Source: Anaeramoeba flamelloides
Taxonomy: Eukaryota; Metamonada; Anaeramoebidae
NCBI GenBank assembly: GCA_027625915.1
Contig: JANTQA010000036.1
Span: 2,041,501 to 2,105,500, forward strand
DNA: 64,000 nt
Direction: 5' to 3'
Made by a program: the position numbers and the translations under genes
Notes under the pieces: model-generated
What the model was told of the DNA's origin: nothing
The model's input: the letters and a program-made list of their open reading frames with translations, nothing else
Databases searched by the model: none
Part shown: piece by piece, positions 46,496 to 56,895 of the stretch
How the letters are laid out: every line of letters begins with the position of its first letter
Position numbering within the stretch: the stretch's first letter is position 1

Positions 46496-47530
46496 TTAAT
46501 TTTTTTCTTGACTACTTTTGTTTTGCACTTTTTCATTTTCATTTCCAATTTCCTCTTCTTCTTTTCCCTCTTTTTCATTTTCAATATCCTCTTCTTCTTT
46601 TTCTTTTTCATTTTCTTTTTCTTTTTCGCTCTCACTTTCACTTTCTTCAGAATTTTCATCCGGAGGAACAAGTTTACTGGAAATAATTTTAGATTTTTCT
46701 CTTTCTTCTTGTGTCCAAGGTGTATTATAAAGTTGTACAATTTGAAATAGTTTTATGTTCCCTAGAAAGTCAATAGATTTTCTGAATGGATCTAAGTAAA
46801 GTTGGCTGGCTGATCTGATCAGGTCATTGGTTTCCTTGAGGGGGTTATAGACAATTAAATTGTAATCACAAGCCTTGTTTCCAAATTTTTCGATACCAAT
46901 AATGGTTAAGGAATGGGAGCTATATTGGAAGTATAGTGGAGGCACATTCTCTGTTTTTTTTTTTGATTGGGGGTAGTTTTGGAAATAATCCCAAACAAAT
47001 TCATACAAATGCAAAAGAATATTTTCGTTCTTAGTCCCATCAAAATCATAGATTTGATTTTTGATTCCAAGATAGTTAAAGAATGTAGAGCACTCGGTTG
47101 CACCGATCCATTTCCCCATACCAACTAATTTGTTATTGTATATCTCCGTCCCCCCTTCAACATCAAAGCCCTTCGACCAAGCCACTTCGATCATCTTTTC
47201 AATGGTCAGCACAGAGGGGATTGTGTCTTTAACAACTGAAAAATTTGTAAACAGGTTTGAAATTGCCATTTGGATGTTACGAAAGCCACAGCTTTGTTCG
47301 AAACCTTGGTACTGGTGTTCAAGTGCATCACATAAATAATAACTTCTCTCTTTTGTTTTTGTTTGATCGCCATGCAGTGCCTCAAGGGCATTCCTAATAA
47401 CAACAAAAAGTTGATTCTTGATCTTAACTGGCTTGTATTGGTTTGTGGAATGTAATTTTTTATGAGCTTTTAATTTTGTATGGAAAAAATACCTTCCACA
47501 CTCTTTACATTTTTTATATAATTCTGTCAT
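46496..47530 (-). CDS. ZUP1-like (peptidase C78) deubiquitinase with C2H2 finger
   Basis: Likely cysteine protease of the ZUP1/UFSP family; ZUP1 members cut Lys63-linked ubiquitin chains in DNA-damage and stress responses. The first ATG is at 47530; the frame extends further only to a TTG codon. Total 344 residues. A single C2H2 finger comes first (C8, C11, H23, H27). The protease core follows, with SCGFRN around Cys81 (family motif CGYRN), GGTEIYNNKLVGMGKWIGATEC (a conserved block), PLYFQYSSHSLTIIGIE around His206 (family GHSRTVVGIE), and LIVYNP at 225-230. In ZUP1 the last block carries the catalytic Asp (DP); here it is Asn229. The C-terminal 50 residues are a Glu/Lys low-complexity tail. 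At 344 residues it is shorter than animal ZUP1, lacking its multiple fingers. Orthology to ZUP1 rather than UFSP is likely but not certain. Confidence 0.85.
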   Translation of the reverse strand: MTELYKKCKECGRYFFHTKLKAHKKLHSTNQYKPVKIKNQLFVVIRNALEALHGDQTKTKERSYYLCDALEHQYQGFEQSCGFRNIQMAISNLFTNFSVVKDTIPSVLTIEKMIEVAWSKGFDVEGGTEIYNNKLVGMGKWIGATECSTFFNYLGIKNQIYDFDGTKNENILLHLYEFVWDYFQNYPQSKKKTENVPPLYFQYSSHSLTIIGIEKFGNKACDYNLIVYNPLKETNDLIRSASQLYLDPFRKSIDFLGNIKLFQIVQLYNTPWTQEEREKSKIISSKLVPPDENSEESESESEKEKENEKEKEEEDIENEKEGKEEEEIGNENEKVQNKSSQEKN

Positions 47531-48114
47531 TTTGGTTTTTTCTTTTTGCTTAAATTTGCTTAAAAGTTTTGAAAGAAATATCAATAAAATAAAAATGATT
47601 TTTTGATTGGATCTTTATTTTTTTAAATGAATTGAATGATCTGTTTCTTTTCTAAAAAGGGATACACTACAAGAAACTTTGGAAATATTTCTTTTTCCAA
47701 AGATTTGTTTTTCAAAAGTGATTTCGATTCAGATTTAAAAGAATTATTTTTTCTTTTTCGAGATTTTTTTTGTAAAAAGGAGAAAGAATTTTTTTACACG
47801 TCAATACGTACGAGAGAATAAATAGGAAAATTGAAGTCAGTTGAAAAAGAAATATAACAAATAGTTCTTGTAGGACTATCCAAAATTTGTATTCTATGGA
47901 TTTTAGAATCTAAGCTATTTCCAATAAAGTTGGTCAAATTTATTTTAAAATATATCTTTTAAACTCAATCCTCAAAAAAGTATTTAAATATACAAAATCA
48001 TAAACTACCATTCATCGACTCTTGACAATAATTTTATTTATTTCTTCGTATTGTAGTACATAAAGAAGAGGTTAAATTTTTTGATCTCGATTATATCTGA
48101 TGTTTTTTAAGGGT
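47531..48114. other. Intergenic stretch upstream of the ZUP1-like gene
   Basis: Probably holds its promoter. A 61-codon plus frame at 47636-47821 is Phe/Lys rich, and I do not call it. Confidence 0.4.
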
Positions 48115-48370
48115 TAAAATTGGTGTTTATTATTTTCTTTTTCATTGAAAAAATCGTTTTCATAACTCTTTAATCACAACAAAATTTCAAATAGAATTGA
48201 AAACATATAACTGCATTTTATTGTTTAAAAAATCATTTTTACCCTTTTCATATTTCCAGTTTATTATTGAAATTGGTCTTACATTGTTTTCTCCAAAAAA
48301 AAAGTGATATTTTTTTTCCATTTTTTGGAAATATTTCATCCAACATGTATTGAAATAAATACCTAAGTAA
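48115..48370 (-). repeat. Dispersed repeat family, inverted partial copy
   Basis: Inverted relative to 51411-51665 and 18705-18960. Shared anchors read inverted include CTGGAAATATG and GGTATTTATTTCAA. With 51411-51870 it brackets a 3 kb block of other repeats. Confidence 0.5.
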
Positions 48371-49429
48371 TTGATTCAATTGGTATTAATATTAAACTTA
48401 ATTTAGTAATGTCAATTGATTAATACTACTAACAAAGATGATTTTTTATGAATTGTAAAAAAAAATTGCCACACTTTTTTGGAAATACCTTATATATGAT
48501 TATAAGGAATACCAAATCAAGGGATTTGAAAAATATCGAAAATTTTTGTTTATAAGGAATCATCCTCTATCAAGGAGAAGTTATAAATTAAAGAACATTG
48601 GCATTGGGTTTTAAATCATATTAGTTCTGCCTAATTCTTTTATTTTTCAAAAAAATGATACTCAAAATAGTGTCATAATTGTAAACAAATGAAAACTTTT
48701 GATTTTATAAATTTTTCAAAACTAAAACTTTTTGAAAGTTTTCTGTTTTCATAAAGTGAGGGATAACCTTTAAATGTGGTGTAGAGGTTGGAGTCTGACT
48801 AAAGAACTTTTTTTAAAAAATAAATTCATGATATTAAAACACAAAACGTTTTAAAAATTATAATTCAGACAAAAGTATAAAACAAAGTTTCCTTTTTTGA
48901 AATAACAGTATTGGAATTTTTTATCTTCAATTAAAGATCAAAATGAAGATTGTTGTTTTTTCAATAAGATTCACCTCAGAATTTGGGTTTTTCAATTTTT
49001 AGGAAAATATATAAGGTTATTAAAATTATTAGTACATATGTCAACTTTTCTCTTATATGTAACATTCTTCTTATTTCTCATATTTTTTCAGAGGTAAGTA
49101 ATAAAAAATAATTCTAATTTAAATTGTTATTTTGGTTTACCTTAGCATATAAAAAAGTTTATTTTGAACAACTAAAAATTCTATATTGATTATTTTTTAA
49201 TTACAAGATTTACAAAATAATAATTTAACTGGTAAACCAAAAAAAAATATTGATTGAGTTTCAGAGAAATGAAATTAGTTGAATTTTCAACAAGCTTTTT
49301 GGTTTTTTATTCTATTATTTATTGATTAAATATCTGAATTCAAAAATTGTTAATATTATTGCTAAGGAAGTTTTAAATATCAAATTTTCAGTTCCAGAAT
49401 TGTTTAATGTGAGATTCTTAGTTTATATT
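48371..49429. other. Repeat-derived AT-rich stretch
   Basis: No gene. It contains the weak repeat at 48925-49080 shared with 28780-28990, and a TTGCCACACTTTTTTGGAAAT block near 48465 that recurs near 51850. Confidence 0.35.
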
Positions 49430-49650
49430 TTTATAAATATAAATAATAAATTCAGTGCCACATTTTATATACTAAATTTAGAATTAAAATGAAGGCAGAA
49501 TTAGAATCACAAATTATACACAAAATGTGGAATTTTTTTTTATACAAATTATTTTATTAGAATTAGAAATTTGTACCTTAATTTTGGTTTTTTGTGCCTT
49601 ATTTACCAAGGAAAGTTTAAGCCTTAAAATTGGAATTGAAATTAATAAAA
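49430..49650. mobile_element. Degenerate palindromic MITE, copy 3
   Basis: The right half (AAATTTGTACCTTAATTTTGG ... AGCCTTAAAATTGGAATTGA) clearly matches the element at 59995-60197. The left half is much decayed. Confidence 0.4.
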
Positions 49651-49844
49651 TTTCTAAAATAATATTTCTTAATTTTGATCCTAAGTTAAAAAATCGATAA
49701 TTTATTGTTCAATAATTTTTATAATAAATTTTTTTTTGGCGTTGAACCAGAGATTACTTTTAAATTTTACTTTTAAACTTATGTAAGCTTGTTTTAATTA
49801 TTTTTGAGTTGATTTATAATATTATTCGAGGCTGGTTCTGTGGT

Positions 49845-50400
49845 TTTATCTCAGTATACTTCTCAAAAAAATAATTTATCAATTTTTAGATCAAAATTAT
49901 TTTTACTAATTTCATCAAATTTTAGTTTTTTCTTTTTCTTTTTATTTTTCTTTATCTTGATCTTTTTTTGATTTCCTATTTTCGATTCTTTTTTTTTGAT
50001 CCTGATTTTATTTTGCAAAAGATCAAATTATAAAAAAAAGATCTTGGGCATAGTAAATAATCAATTAGAAAATTGTGATTAGGTAATGAATTTAAAATGA
50101 AATAAATTATTAGATTAAAAACTTCTTGTAAAGCTTTTTACAGTGGAAGTTCAAGCAATGATAAAAATCATTAAAAGTCATTTCAAAAACAATTAATCAC
50201 TCTTCTTTTATTTTTTGGTTTTGTTTATTATTAATTTTTCAAAGATCAGGTGTTTTTATATATTTTTGAATGATTTGAAAGTGAATTGTTAATCAGCTCT
50301 AATTATTAGCTTTTCTTGAATACTAAAGGGTGTATTTATTTTTCAAAACAAGATTTCAACTGAGTGACAATTTTGCAATGGGGTTTACTTTTGTTAAAAA
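49845..50400 (+). repeat. Dispersed repeat, pyrimidine-rich, copy 2
   Basis: Matches 1550-2170 in the same orientation with the same order of blocks. No coding content. Confidence 0.4.
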
Positions 50401-50667
50401 CGAATATATTGTGAGGGGGGGGCAGTAACACCATAAAATGTACCAACTTATCTATTTCATAAATAAAAAATCAATTTTCAAAAAAAATATTTTTTTTTAA
50501 AAACTCAAAATGATTTTCATAATTTATCAAAATATATTGGTAATTAAATAAATTTATAGTTCTCACATTTAAAGATTAACTGTCATAAACCCAATAAATT
50601 TTATACATAACTTTAATAATATCTATAATTGATTATCAAATAGATTATTATCCCCTACCTTGATATA

Positions 50668-50870
50668 TACAGCCAGTTCCACTTTTAAGACACAAACTAC
50701 AACGAGAATTAAAGCACAATAAAAATCTCAAATTAAGGCACAAAATTTTGGATCCTAGTAAAACAGTTTTGTAAAAAAAAAAATTTCAAATTTTGTGCCT
50801 TAATTTGAGATTTTTTTGTGCTTTAAATTTCGTTGAAGGTTTGTACCTTAAAAGTGAAACTGACTGTAAC
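50668..50870. mobile_element. Palindromic MITE, copy 1
   Basis: Nearly the whole element is one inverted repeat. The left arm CAGTTCCACTTTTAAG...TCAAATTAAGGCACAAAATTT pairs with the right arm AAATTTTGTGCCTTAATTTGA...CTTAAAAGTGAAACTG around a short AT spacer. Same family at 59995-60197 and, decayed, at 49430-49650. No open frame. Ends near TA suggest Tc1/mariner relatives, unproven. Confidence 0.7.
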
Positions 50871-51410
50871 TTTGTTCCAAAAAAGTGTAATATTTTTTTT
50901 TTATATTAAAATTATGGAAAAAAAGTTCAACACAGTTTTTAATTTGTAACATTACCGAAAATTCAAAGTAAGATCAATTTATAAAAGAATAAATGAATAA
51001 ATCTAGACAAAATGAAGTATTCAACACAATAAAAGTTTTTTAATAATATCTTTTGGTAAAGTTTTTTTTCTTTAATTAATCCATTTTTATTATTTTGTTC
51101 AAAAAAATGACTATTTTTGAGATATCCAAAATCACTCAAATAATTTCGATAAGTAGTAAATTGGATTTAAATTGGATTTGATATTTTAATTGAAAATAAT
51201 ATAATGGAATCTTATTTGGATGTTAATTGGTTTCTTCTTTTAATTGATTTTTTCTTTTTAGTTTCAGTAATGGTCACCAATGAAAAACGGTATTTCACCT
51301 TTTTTATACAACTATTACATAAAAAATTCTCTTTTTTAGTGGATTTATTCCTAAATTGACGACATCAAATAAAGTAAAAAGTGTATATCTATTGAATAGA
51401 TCTGTGACAT
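50871..51410. other. Repeat-derived AT-rich stretch
   Basis: Includes 51040-51260, the weak repeat shared with 33845-34130. No gene seen. Confidence 0.35.
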
Positions 51411-51870
51411 GGTATTTATTTCAAAATAAATTCATCAAAATGTTTTCAAAAAATATAAAAAAGGAAAGAGTGCTTTTTTTGGAGAAAACAATATAGTACC
51501 ATTCTCAAAAAAAAAACTGGAAATATGACAAAGATAACAATTGATTTTTTAAATAATAAAATACAGCAATATGATTTTCAATTGATTAAAAATTTTCACG
51601 AGATTAAAGAAGTTATATAAACGTTTTTTTTTTTTGATCAAAAAGAAAAGAATAAAAACCAATTTTAATTCCTTATAAGTATCAATATAAAATCAAGATC
51701 ACAAATTTTTATATCTTATATATAAGTAATTTGCATACTATCAAAAAAATTAAATTATTATTAAGAAGTAAAAATGATTGATAAAATTATTTTATATTTA
51801 AATAGTTTTATGGGCATTTGAGTTTAATAAAGATATTTTAAAATGAAATTGCCTCACTTTTTTGGAAATT
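51411..51870 (+). repeat. Dispersed repeat family, copy 2
   Basis: Direct copy of 18705-19165, and the right-hand partner of the inverted copy at 48115-48370. Class unknown. Confidence 0.5.
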
Positions 51871-52209
51871 GCTTTTATATATTATATTTCTAATATTAAA
51901 CATACTATAGTTCTTCAAATCTAATATTAAATATTTTTTTAATTTATTGTATTTTTTTTTTTTTATGACAACAATAATTATTAATAATAATAATACTAAC
52001 AAAGATAAAAATAATTATTTAAAATGTTTGAAGATTTTGGGATTATCCAGACCCCTAAAAATAAAAAAGCTAAAGTAAATGAAAATGGATTCAAACTATC
52101 ATTCAAGTAATCAAAAAAAGTGAAAAAATCATTTGTTGATTTAAAATATGAAACATTTCCCCACTTTTGATATAATCTTATCAACCATAACGATTTTTAT
52201 AATTGTAAG
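51871..52209. other. 3' flank of the alpha-kinase-like gene
   Basis: AT-rich with an ATT/AAT-rich run at 51970-52010. A 62-codon minus frame at 51996-52184 shows no features. Confidence 0.4.
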
Positions 52210-53313
52210 TTAATCTCTCTCAAAACAATTTTGGCAAGTTATTTTCAAATTCTCATAGTTTTTATGGTAAGTTGAAACTTGTGCAAAACAATTTGATTGT
52301 TTGCAATGTAGATAATTCAATTTTGGGTGATTTACTAAGTCTCTGAAGGACTTTTTTAAAAACCTTCTGTATACTGTTCTTTTGGCCTTCTTCATTTCAA
52401 GATCATTCCTGATGGTTTGGACTGGCAACAGTTGCAAATGTTCACATAGGGGATTACATTTGTGGTTTACCATAAAGTCCTTGTATTGGTCAATTAGATT
52501 TGAATAAAATGTGTCCTCACTTGAATAATATTGAAGATTGATAACATTGATCGAATCAAACTCTGTAATTAATGAATATGCTTTGCCACAATTAAATTGG
52601 TAGGTGAAATGGGCAAAACACGAAATGATTTGGTGTTGGGAACAGTTAGGATCTAAATTTGCAAGTTGCCTGATGTTGTGTCTTTGGAAATTTGGGAATT
52701 GTTTTCGAATAAAATAATATTTTATTTGTTCCTGATCGGGCAATAACAGTTGTGGTGCATTGATTTGAAAGCACATTTTTTTGTTTATGATCTTACGAAA
52801 TACTCTCATCAATTGCGACACAATTGTTTCTTTGAATAAAAACAATTTAATTTTGTTTTTTTTTATGTCGTGATCCTCTGTTGAGTCATTCAGCTCTGGG
52901 TATGATTTACCAATCACAAAATATTCTTTGTCATTAGTTGTACGAATACTTATTACAGACGTGATTTCCTTATTGTTATTTAAAACAAAAGATGATTCGA
53001 TTTCAAACCCAACATACGATTTGAGTGTTGGGATTTCATTTTGCCTTATTGAACAAATATAGGTATAATTTGGTTTTTGCGTTTGTAAATTGCTTTCGTC
53101 AAGACTGTATATTTTTGCAATTGGTTTCTTTTGGGAGACTTTTGATTCATTTTCGTCTGTTCTTTTCTTTTGGACTTTTTGAATTTTTCTTTTGTTCAAT
53201 TCGTCTTGAATCTCATAGGATTCGTTGTATTCATCATAATCGGACCGTGAGTCTTCGTCTTCTTCTGACTCAGTGTCAGAAGAGTCTGATGAAATTACCA
53301 TTCGCCATGTCAT
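52210..53313 (-). CDS. Degenerate alpha-kinase-like protein
   Basis: 367 residues, ATG at 53313 (a second Met is at codon 5), TAA stop, no intron seen. Residues 1-60 are an acidic Ser/Asp/Glu tail and basic linker. The middle resembles an atypical alpha-kinase (eEF2 kinase/TRPM6-7/MHCK fold): YFVIGKSY near 131-138 like the strand with the ATP-binding Lys, AHFTYQF at 234-240 like the family's conserved FSHFTY, and HKCNPLC at 284-290 like the zinc-binding HxCNxxC near the end of the fold. The stretch after HFTYQF lacks the DLQG and DPQIHS motifs (it reads TEFDSIN and NLQYYSS), and no GNLG-like loop is seen. I therefore infer an inactive or highly divergent kinase. A C-terminal Cys set (C-x4-C ... 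C-x2-C, residues 337-363) may bind another zinc. No neighbour suggests a partner. Confidence 0.65.
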   Translation of the reverse strand: MTWRMVISSDSSDTESEEDEDSRSDYDEYNESYEIQDELNKRKIQKVQKKRTDENESKVSQKKPIAKIYSLDESNLQTQKPNYTYICSIRQNEIPTLKSYVGFEIESSFVLNNNKEITSVISIRTTNDKEYFVIGKSYPELNDSTEDHDIKKNKIKLFLFKETIVSQLMRVFRKIINKKMCFQINAPQLLLPDQEQIKYYFIRKQFPNFQRHNIRQLANLDPNCSQHQIISCFAHFTYQFNCGKAYSLITEFDSINVINLQYYSSEDTFYSNLIDQYKDFMVNHKCNPLCEHLQLLPVQTIRNDLEMKKAKRTVYRRFLKKSFRDLVNHPKLNYLHCKQSNCFAQVSTYHKNYENLKITCQNCFERD

Positions 53314-53504
53314 CGATATTAAGAAAAACTACAAAAGAAAAAAATGAAAAACCTTCTTTGTCCAGATTATTTTCTCAAGAATTCAAAATAATAAATAGAA
53401 TAAAGGACAGTTAATTTGAGATTTGAAAAATTGACATTTTTTCTCTTTTATTTATTTGGTTTTAAATTTTTCATTCTTTCAAAAAAAGAAAGTACTTTAT
53501 TAGA

Positions 53505-54935
53505 GTATGTAAATTTTACCAATTAGGAGTGCCTCAGTTTATTCCTAACCAAGGTCTTCAAATCATTTCTTTAACCTAAACAAATGAATATTTTAATAAA
53601 TACTGAGAGTTGTCAGATCTCCTATGATGTAATATATTTTCATACCAACTTAAAAATGGAATTCAATAAAATGAAAAAGATTGAGCTTGAAAAAATATAT
53701 ACAAATCATTTATTTCTGGATCTTATCTATTAAAGATTAGATTTAATTACTTATTTTTAATTCGGATTTATTTTTGATTCTTTATAAAAATAATTTTGTT
53801 TGGAAAATTTTTGAAAAATCCAAATTAATGTTTATTTCTAAAGAATTTCCAATATGAATTTAAAATCCTATTTTCATTTAATTCATCCAATTCAAGTTTT
53901 GTTTCTTGAAACTAGGATATATTTTGAATTCTTCCTTTTGAAAAAAAAGATTTATTTGATGTAAACTAAATTTTATAATAAATGGCCAAGTTTTTTTTTA
54001 CTTTTTTTTAACTTTTTTTTATTTTATTTAGAGACAAAAAACAAATATACTTTTGGTGTATAGAACTGAATATTAAAAAAGTAATTTTTTTATTGTAATA
54101 GATAACTTCAATTTAAATAAATATTTATTTTCAAAATTTGATTTTTAATGGGAAAATAATTTTGAAATATAGTTTATTTGTTTGATTTGGAAAATTATTT
54201 ATTTACTAATTAAATTGAAAACTTATAAAATTTCTGAATTCTGATTGAAATTTTTTCTCAATTTATCTTTTTCTTTAGGTTGAAATGTTGATAGTTGTTT
54301 TTGGTTTCTATATACAATCATTTTTAATTTTAATCTTTGAAATGGTATTCTTTATTTTGGCTTGGTTTGATAAAAAATATTAAAAAAAAGAATTCCTAAA
54401 GCAAATTTGGTAAAAAAATTTCTGTCAAATAATAATAAATAGTAATGGGGCGAGAAATTCAAGGTTATAAATTTTTTGGATTCATACAAATTAAGAAGAT
54501 AAAGAAGACAAATCTTTGAAAATAGGCTTTTATCGATTTTTTTTTTTTATTATTCTTGATTTCAACAAATTTATTTAGAATTGTGATCTTTCGTGTTTGG
54601 TGTTCTAAAAAAAAAAATATTTGTTTAAAATACACACCTTTTCGGGTATATTTTTTGGCTTGTTCTGGGTTAATTTCAAATATTTCTCTACATGTATTTC
54701 TAGATTCAAAAGATAATTTAATAAAAGCAAAAGTAAAATCTTAAAAAAATGTTTCTAAAAATCAAAAAATTAGAAACTCAACTATGATTTATTTTGGGTT
54801 CGCTTTCTTTTCACAAATAGATCAGCGAAAGGTATTTGGATTTCAAAATTTCAATATTCCATGAGGCACTCAAAAAATTTTTTTCAATAAGGTTGTTCCA
54901 ATTCAAAGTTTTTAAAAATGGTATAATGTAAATAC
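53505..54935 (+). repeat. 1.3 kb duplicated segment, copy B
   Basis: Partner of 9430-10760 plus 11335-11430, with the two left blocks in swapped order. Clear shared stretches are GTATAGAACTGAATATT, GAGAAATTCAAGGTTATAAAT, TGATTTCAACAA(A/G)TTTATTT and GGGTTCGCTTTCTTTTCACA. It begins about 190 bp upstream of the alpha-kinase-like start codon and so may contribute to its promoter region. Confidence 0.6.
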
Positions 54936-55538
54936 ATCTTTCACCAAATTATGGATGGACGTTCTAAATTAATTATACCGATACCTCACAAAAACATCCT
55001 TTTATTTTTGATAAAAATTTTTATGGTCCATTATCGATATATTAAAAGAATTTTTTTTTTGAAAATAAAAATACTTTTTCAGTTTTTATTATATGTTATC
55101 GTATAAACCTTACTTCTAACTCCTATTTATAGAGAACAAAAAAGACATATATCCTATTAGTTTTTAATTCATTTCAGTAATTCAATAAAAAAGTACTAAG
55201 AACATAATAAAATGGAAAAATTTCCCCATAAACTACAACCCCACATGATTAAACTTTATGGTAAGTCGATATTTACAATAGGAGAAAAAATAAAAACCAA
55301 AGAAAGTGTTTTTTTTCATTTAACAATTTCTTTGAATTTGTGGAGAAAGGAATATAAGAGTGTTAACCAAAAAATAAAGGATGGAATTTGTGATGTATCA
55401 AAAGAATTAATTTAGAATTTCCACCCTTAAGTTAATTTGTTCAAATTTCGGAAATTCAAATATTAGAATCGTATGATTTAGGTGTACGATACCTGAAACG
55501 GGATTCAAAAAAAAGATTATTTAATATTGGGTGTTAGA
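54936..55538. other. Intergenic stretch with one small open frame
   Basis: Apart from the frame at 55212-55415 no feature is supported. Confidence 0.35.
55212..55415 (+). CDS. Hypothetical 67-residue protein
   Basis: ATG-initiated frame of 67 codons ending in TAA, less homopolymeric than most chance frames here. It contains HKLQPHMIKLYG and LNLWRKEYKSVNQKIKDG and looks like a small basic helical protein. It also contains GTAAGT after codon 16 and an AG 21 nt after the G, but such a small intron is unlikely and the frame stays open through it. I recognise no family. It may be a real small gene, or one exon of a larger gene. Confidence 0.3.
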   Translation: MEKFPHKLQPHMIKLYGKSIFTIGEKIKTKESVFFHLTISLNLWRKEYKSVNQKIKDGICDVSKELI

Positions 55539-55706
55539 GGAGTGTTATTTGGTATCTAAGTTGATCGATCTTCAAATTTGTATTAATTTTTATAGTGGTT
55601 TAATAGTTTACATAAAAATTCATAATTTTTATAGTATACTATTAAACGACTATAAAAAATAATAAAAATTTGAAGATCGATCAACAAAGAAAATAAATAT
55701 CACTCC
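55539..55706. mobile_element. Foldback element with near-perfect arms
   Basis: Arms 55560-55610 and 55637-55685 pair almost perfectly (GTTGATCGATCTTCAAATTT against AAATTTGAAGATCGATCAAC, and TTAATAGTTTA against TACTATTAA). Weaker pairing extends outward to GGAGTG...CACTCC. The good arm match suggests it is younger than the other foldbacks in this window. Confidence 0.7.
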
Positions 55707-55718
55707 ACCACATCATTA

Positions 55719-55934
55719 GCCAAATTTCAAACATAGGGGCAAACTTTTTTATTATTATTTTTTCATTTTTTCATTTGTCCATCAAAAAATACAATGGTTA
55801 CATTATATTTTTATTTATTTATCTATCTTGGTTTTTATCTCAAAACGCTTTAGTAAATTACAGTATTAATCAAAAAAAAAGATTAAACAAATTTTTTTTT
55901 GATGAAAAAATTGCCCCTATTTTTGAAATTTAGC
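55719..55934. mobile_element. Short TIR element next to the foldback
   Basis: Left end GCCAAATTTCAAACATAGGG and right end, inverted, GCTAAATTTCAAAAATAGGG, followed by GCAA on both sides, give TIRs of about 28 bp. The 160 bp interior is non-coding. It abuts the preceding foldback within about 12 bp. Confidence 0.6.
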
Positions 55935-56155
55935 TTATATAAAATAGTCTACTTATTTTTTAGTTTATAAGATTTGAACCTTAGGTGAATTAACGTATGA
56001 GTTATAAATTTATAATTAATAAAATAGCTGCCAAAAATAATTAAAAATCTTGGAATAATATGGTAATTACTTACTTATGAAAAAAAAAAAAAAAAAAAAC
56101 ATAAACAAGCTGTTTCTAATTTATAAAATAGAATTTGAAATTGAAATTTTTGGTA

Positions 56156-56895
56156 ATTTATTTATTTATTTATTTATTTAGAGAAAGGGGCAATTAGAGA
56201 AAATTTAAATAATAAAAAAGAGAGAGAGAGAAATAATTATAATATATATAAAAAATATAATAATCATTTTCATGACCAAATAGAAACTATTCACTGTCCT
56301 TAGGTTTTCCAGGATTTGAAAGAATTGATTCAAATCCTTGGTTTTACGTAATTATTTCTAATTCTGGATTACCACCCTTAGTTTTTTTTAATTAGAGAAA
56401 TTGAGCGAAAATTTTTAAAAATTTCTTTTAATTTCTCAAATTAGAAAAAAAGTGCCGTCAGGGTTTTTGAGTTGTCTATTTGTTTATAAAAATCTATTGA
56501 TTTTCGTTGGGTTTTATTGAGTTTTCTATTTATTTAGAAAATCAATAGATTTTCGTTAGGTTTTTTTTACTTTTCAAAATAAACCGAAAAATTATTAAAA
56601 TTTTTTGTTTATTTAGAAAACCTCAAAAAACCTATAAAACTTCACAAATAAAACCTAAAACCTCAAGAAAACCTATGCACTTGAAGGAACTTGATGACAC
56701 TTCTCCATAATACAAAGGAGGAGCAAAAACTCGAGAGAAATATTATAGATTACAGATAAAAATTCTACAATCCGTGATTAATAATTGGTATTCCACAACT
56801 CTCAGAGTGGGGCACTAGGTGCCTGAATTTATATATAATATATTTACTAATATAAATATATTTCGTTTTCGCTTTATTTTTATTGTTTTTTCATA
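56156..56895 (+). repeat. Hairpin-module dispersed repeat, copy 2
   Basis: Same order of parts as 31501-32213: (TTTA)n start, palindromes separated by CTTAG/CGTTAG/CGTCAG spacers, an AAACTTCACAAATAAAA unit, then GGAGGAGCAAAAAC, TAATAATTGGTATTCCAC and AGAGTGGGGCACTAGG. The middle palindromes differ in sequence between copies while keeping their ability to pair. Confidence 0.6.
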
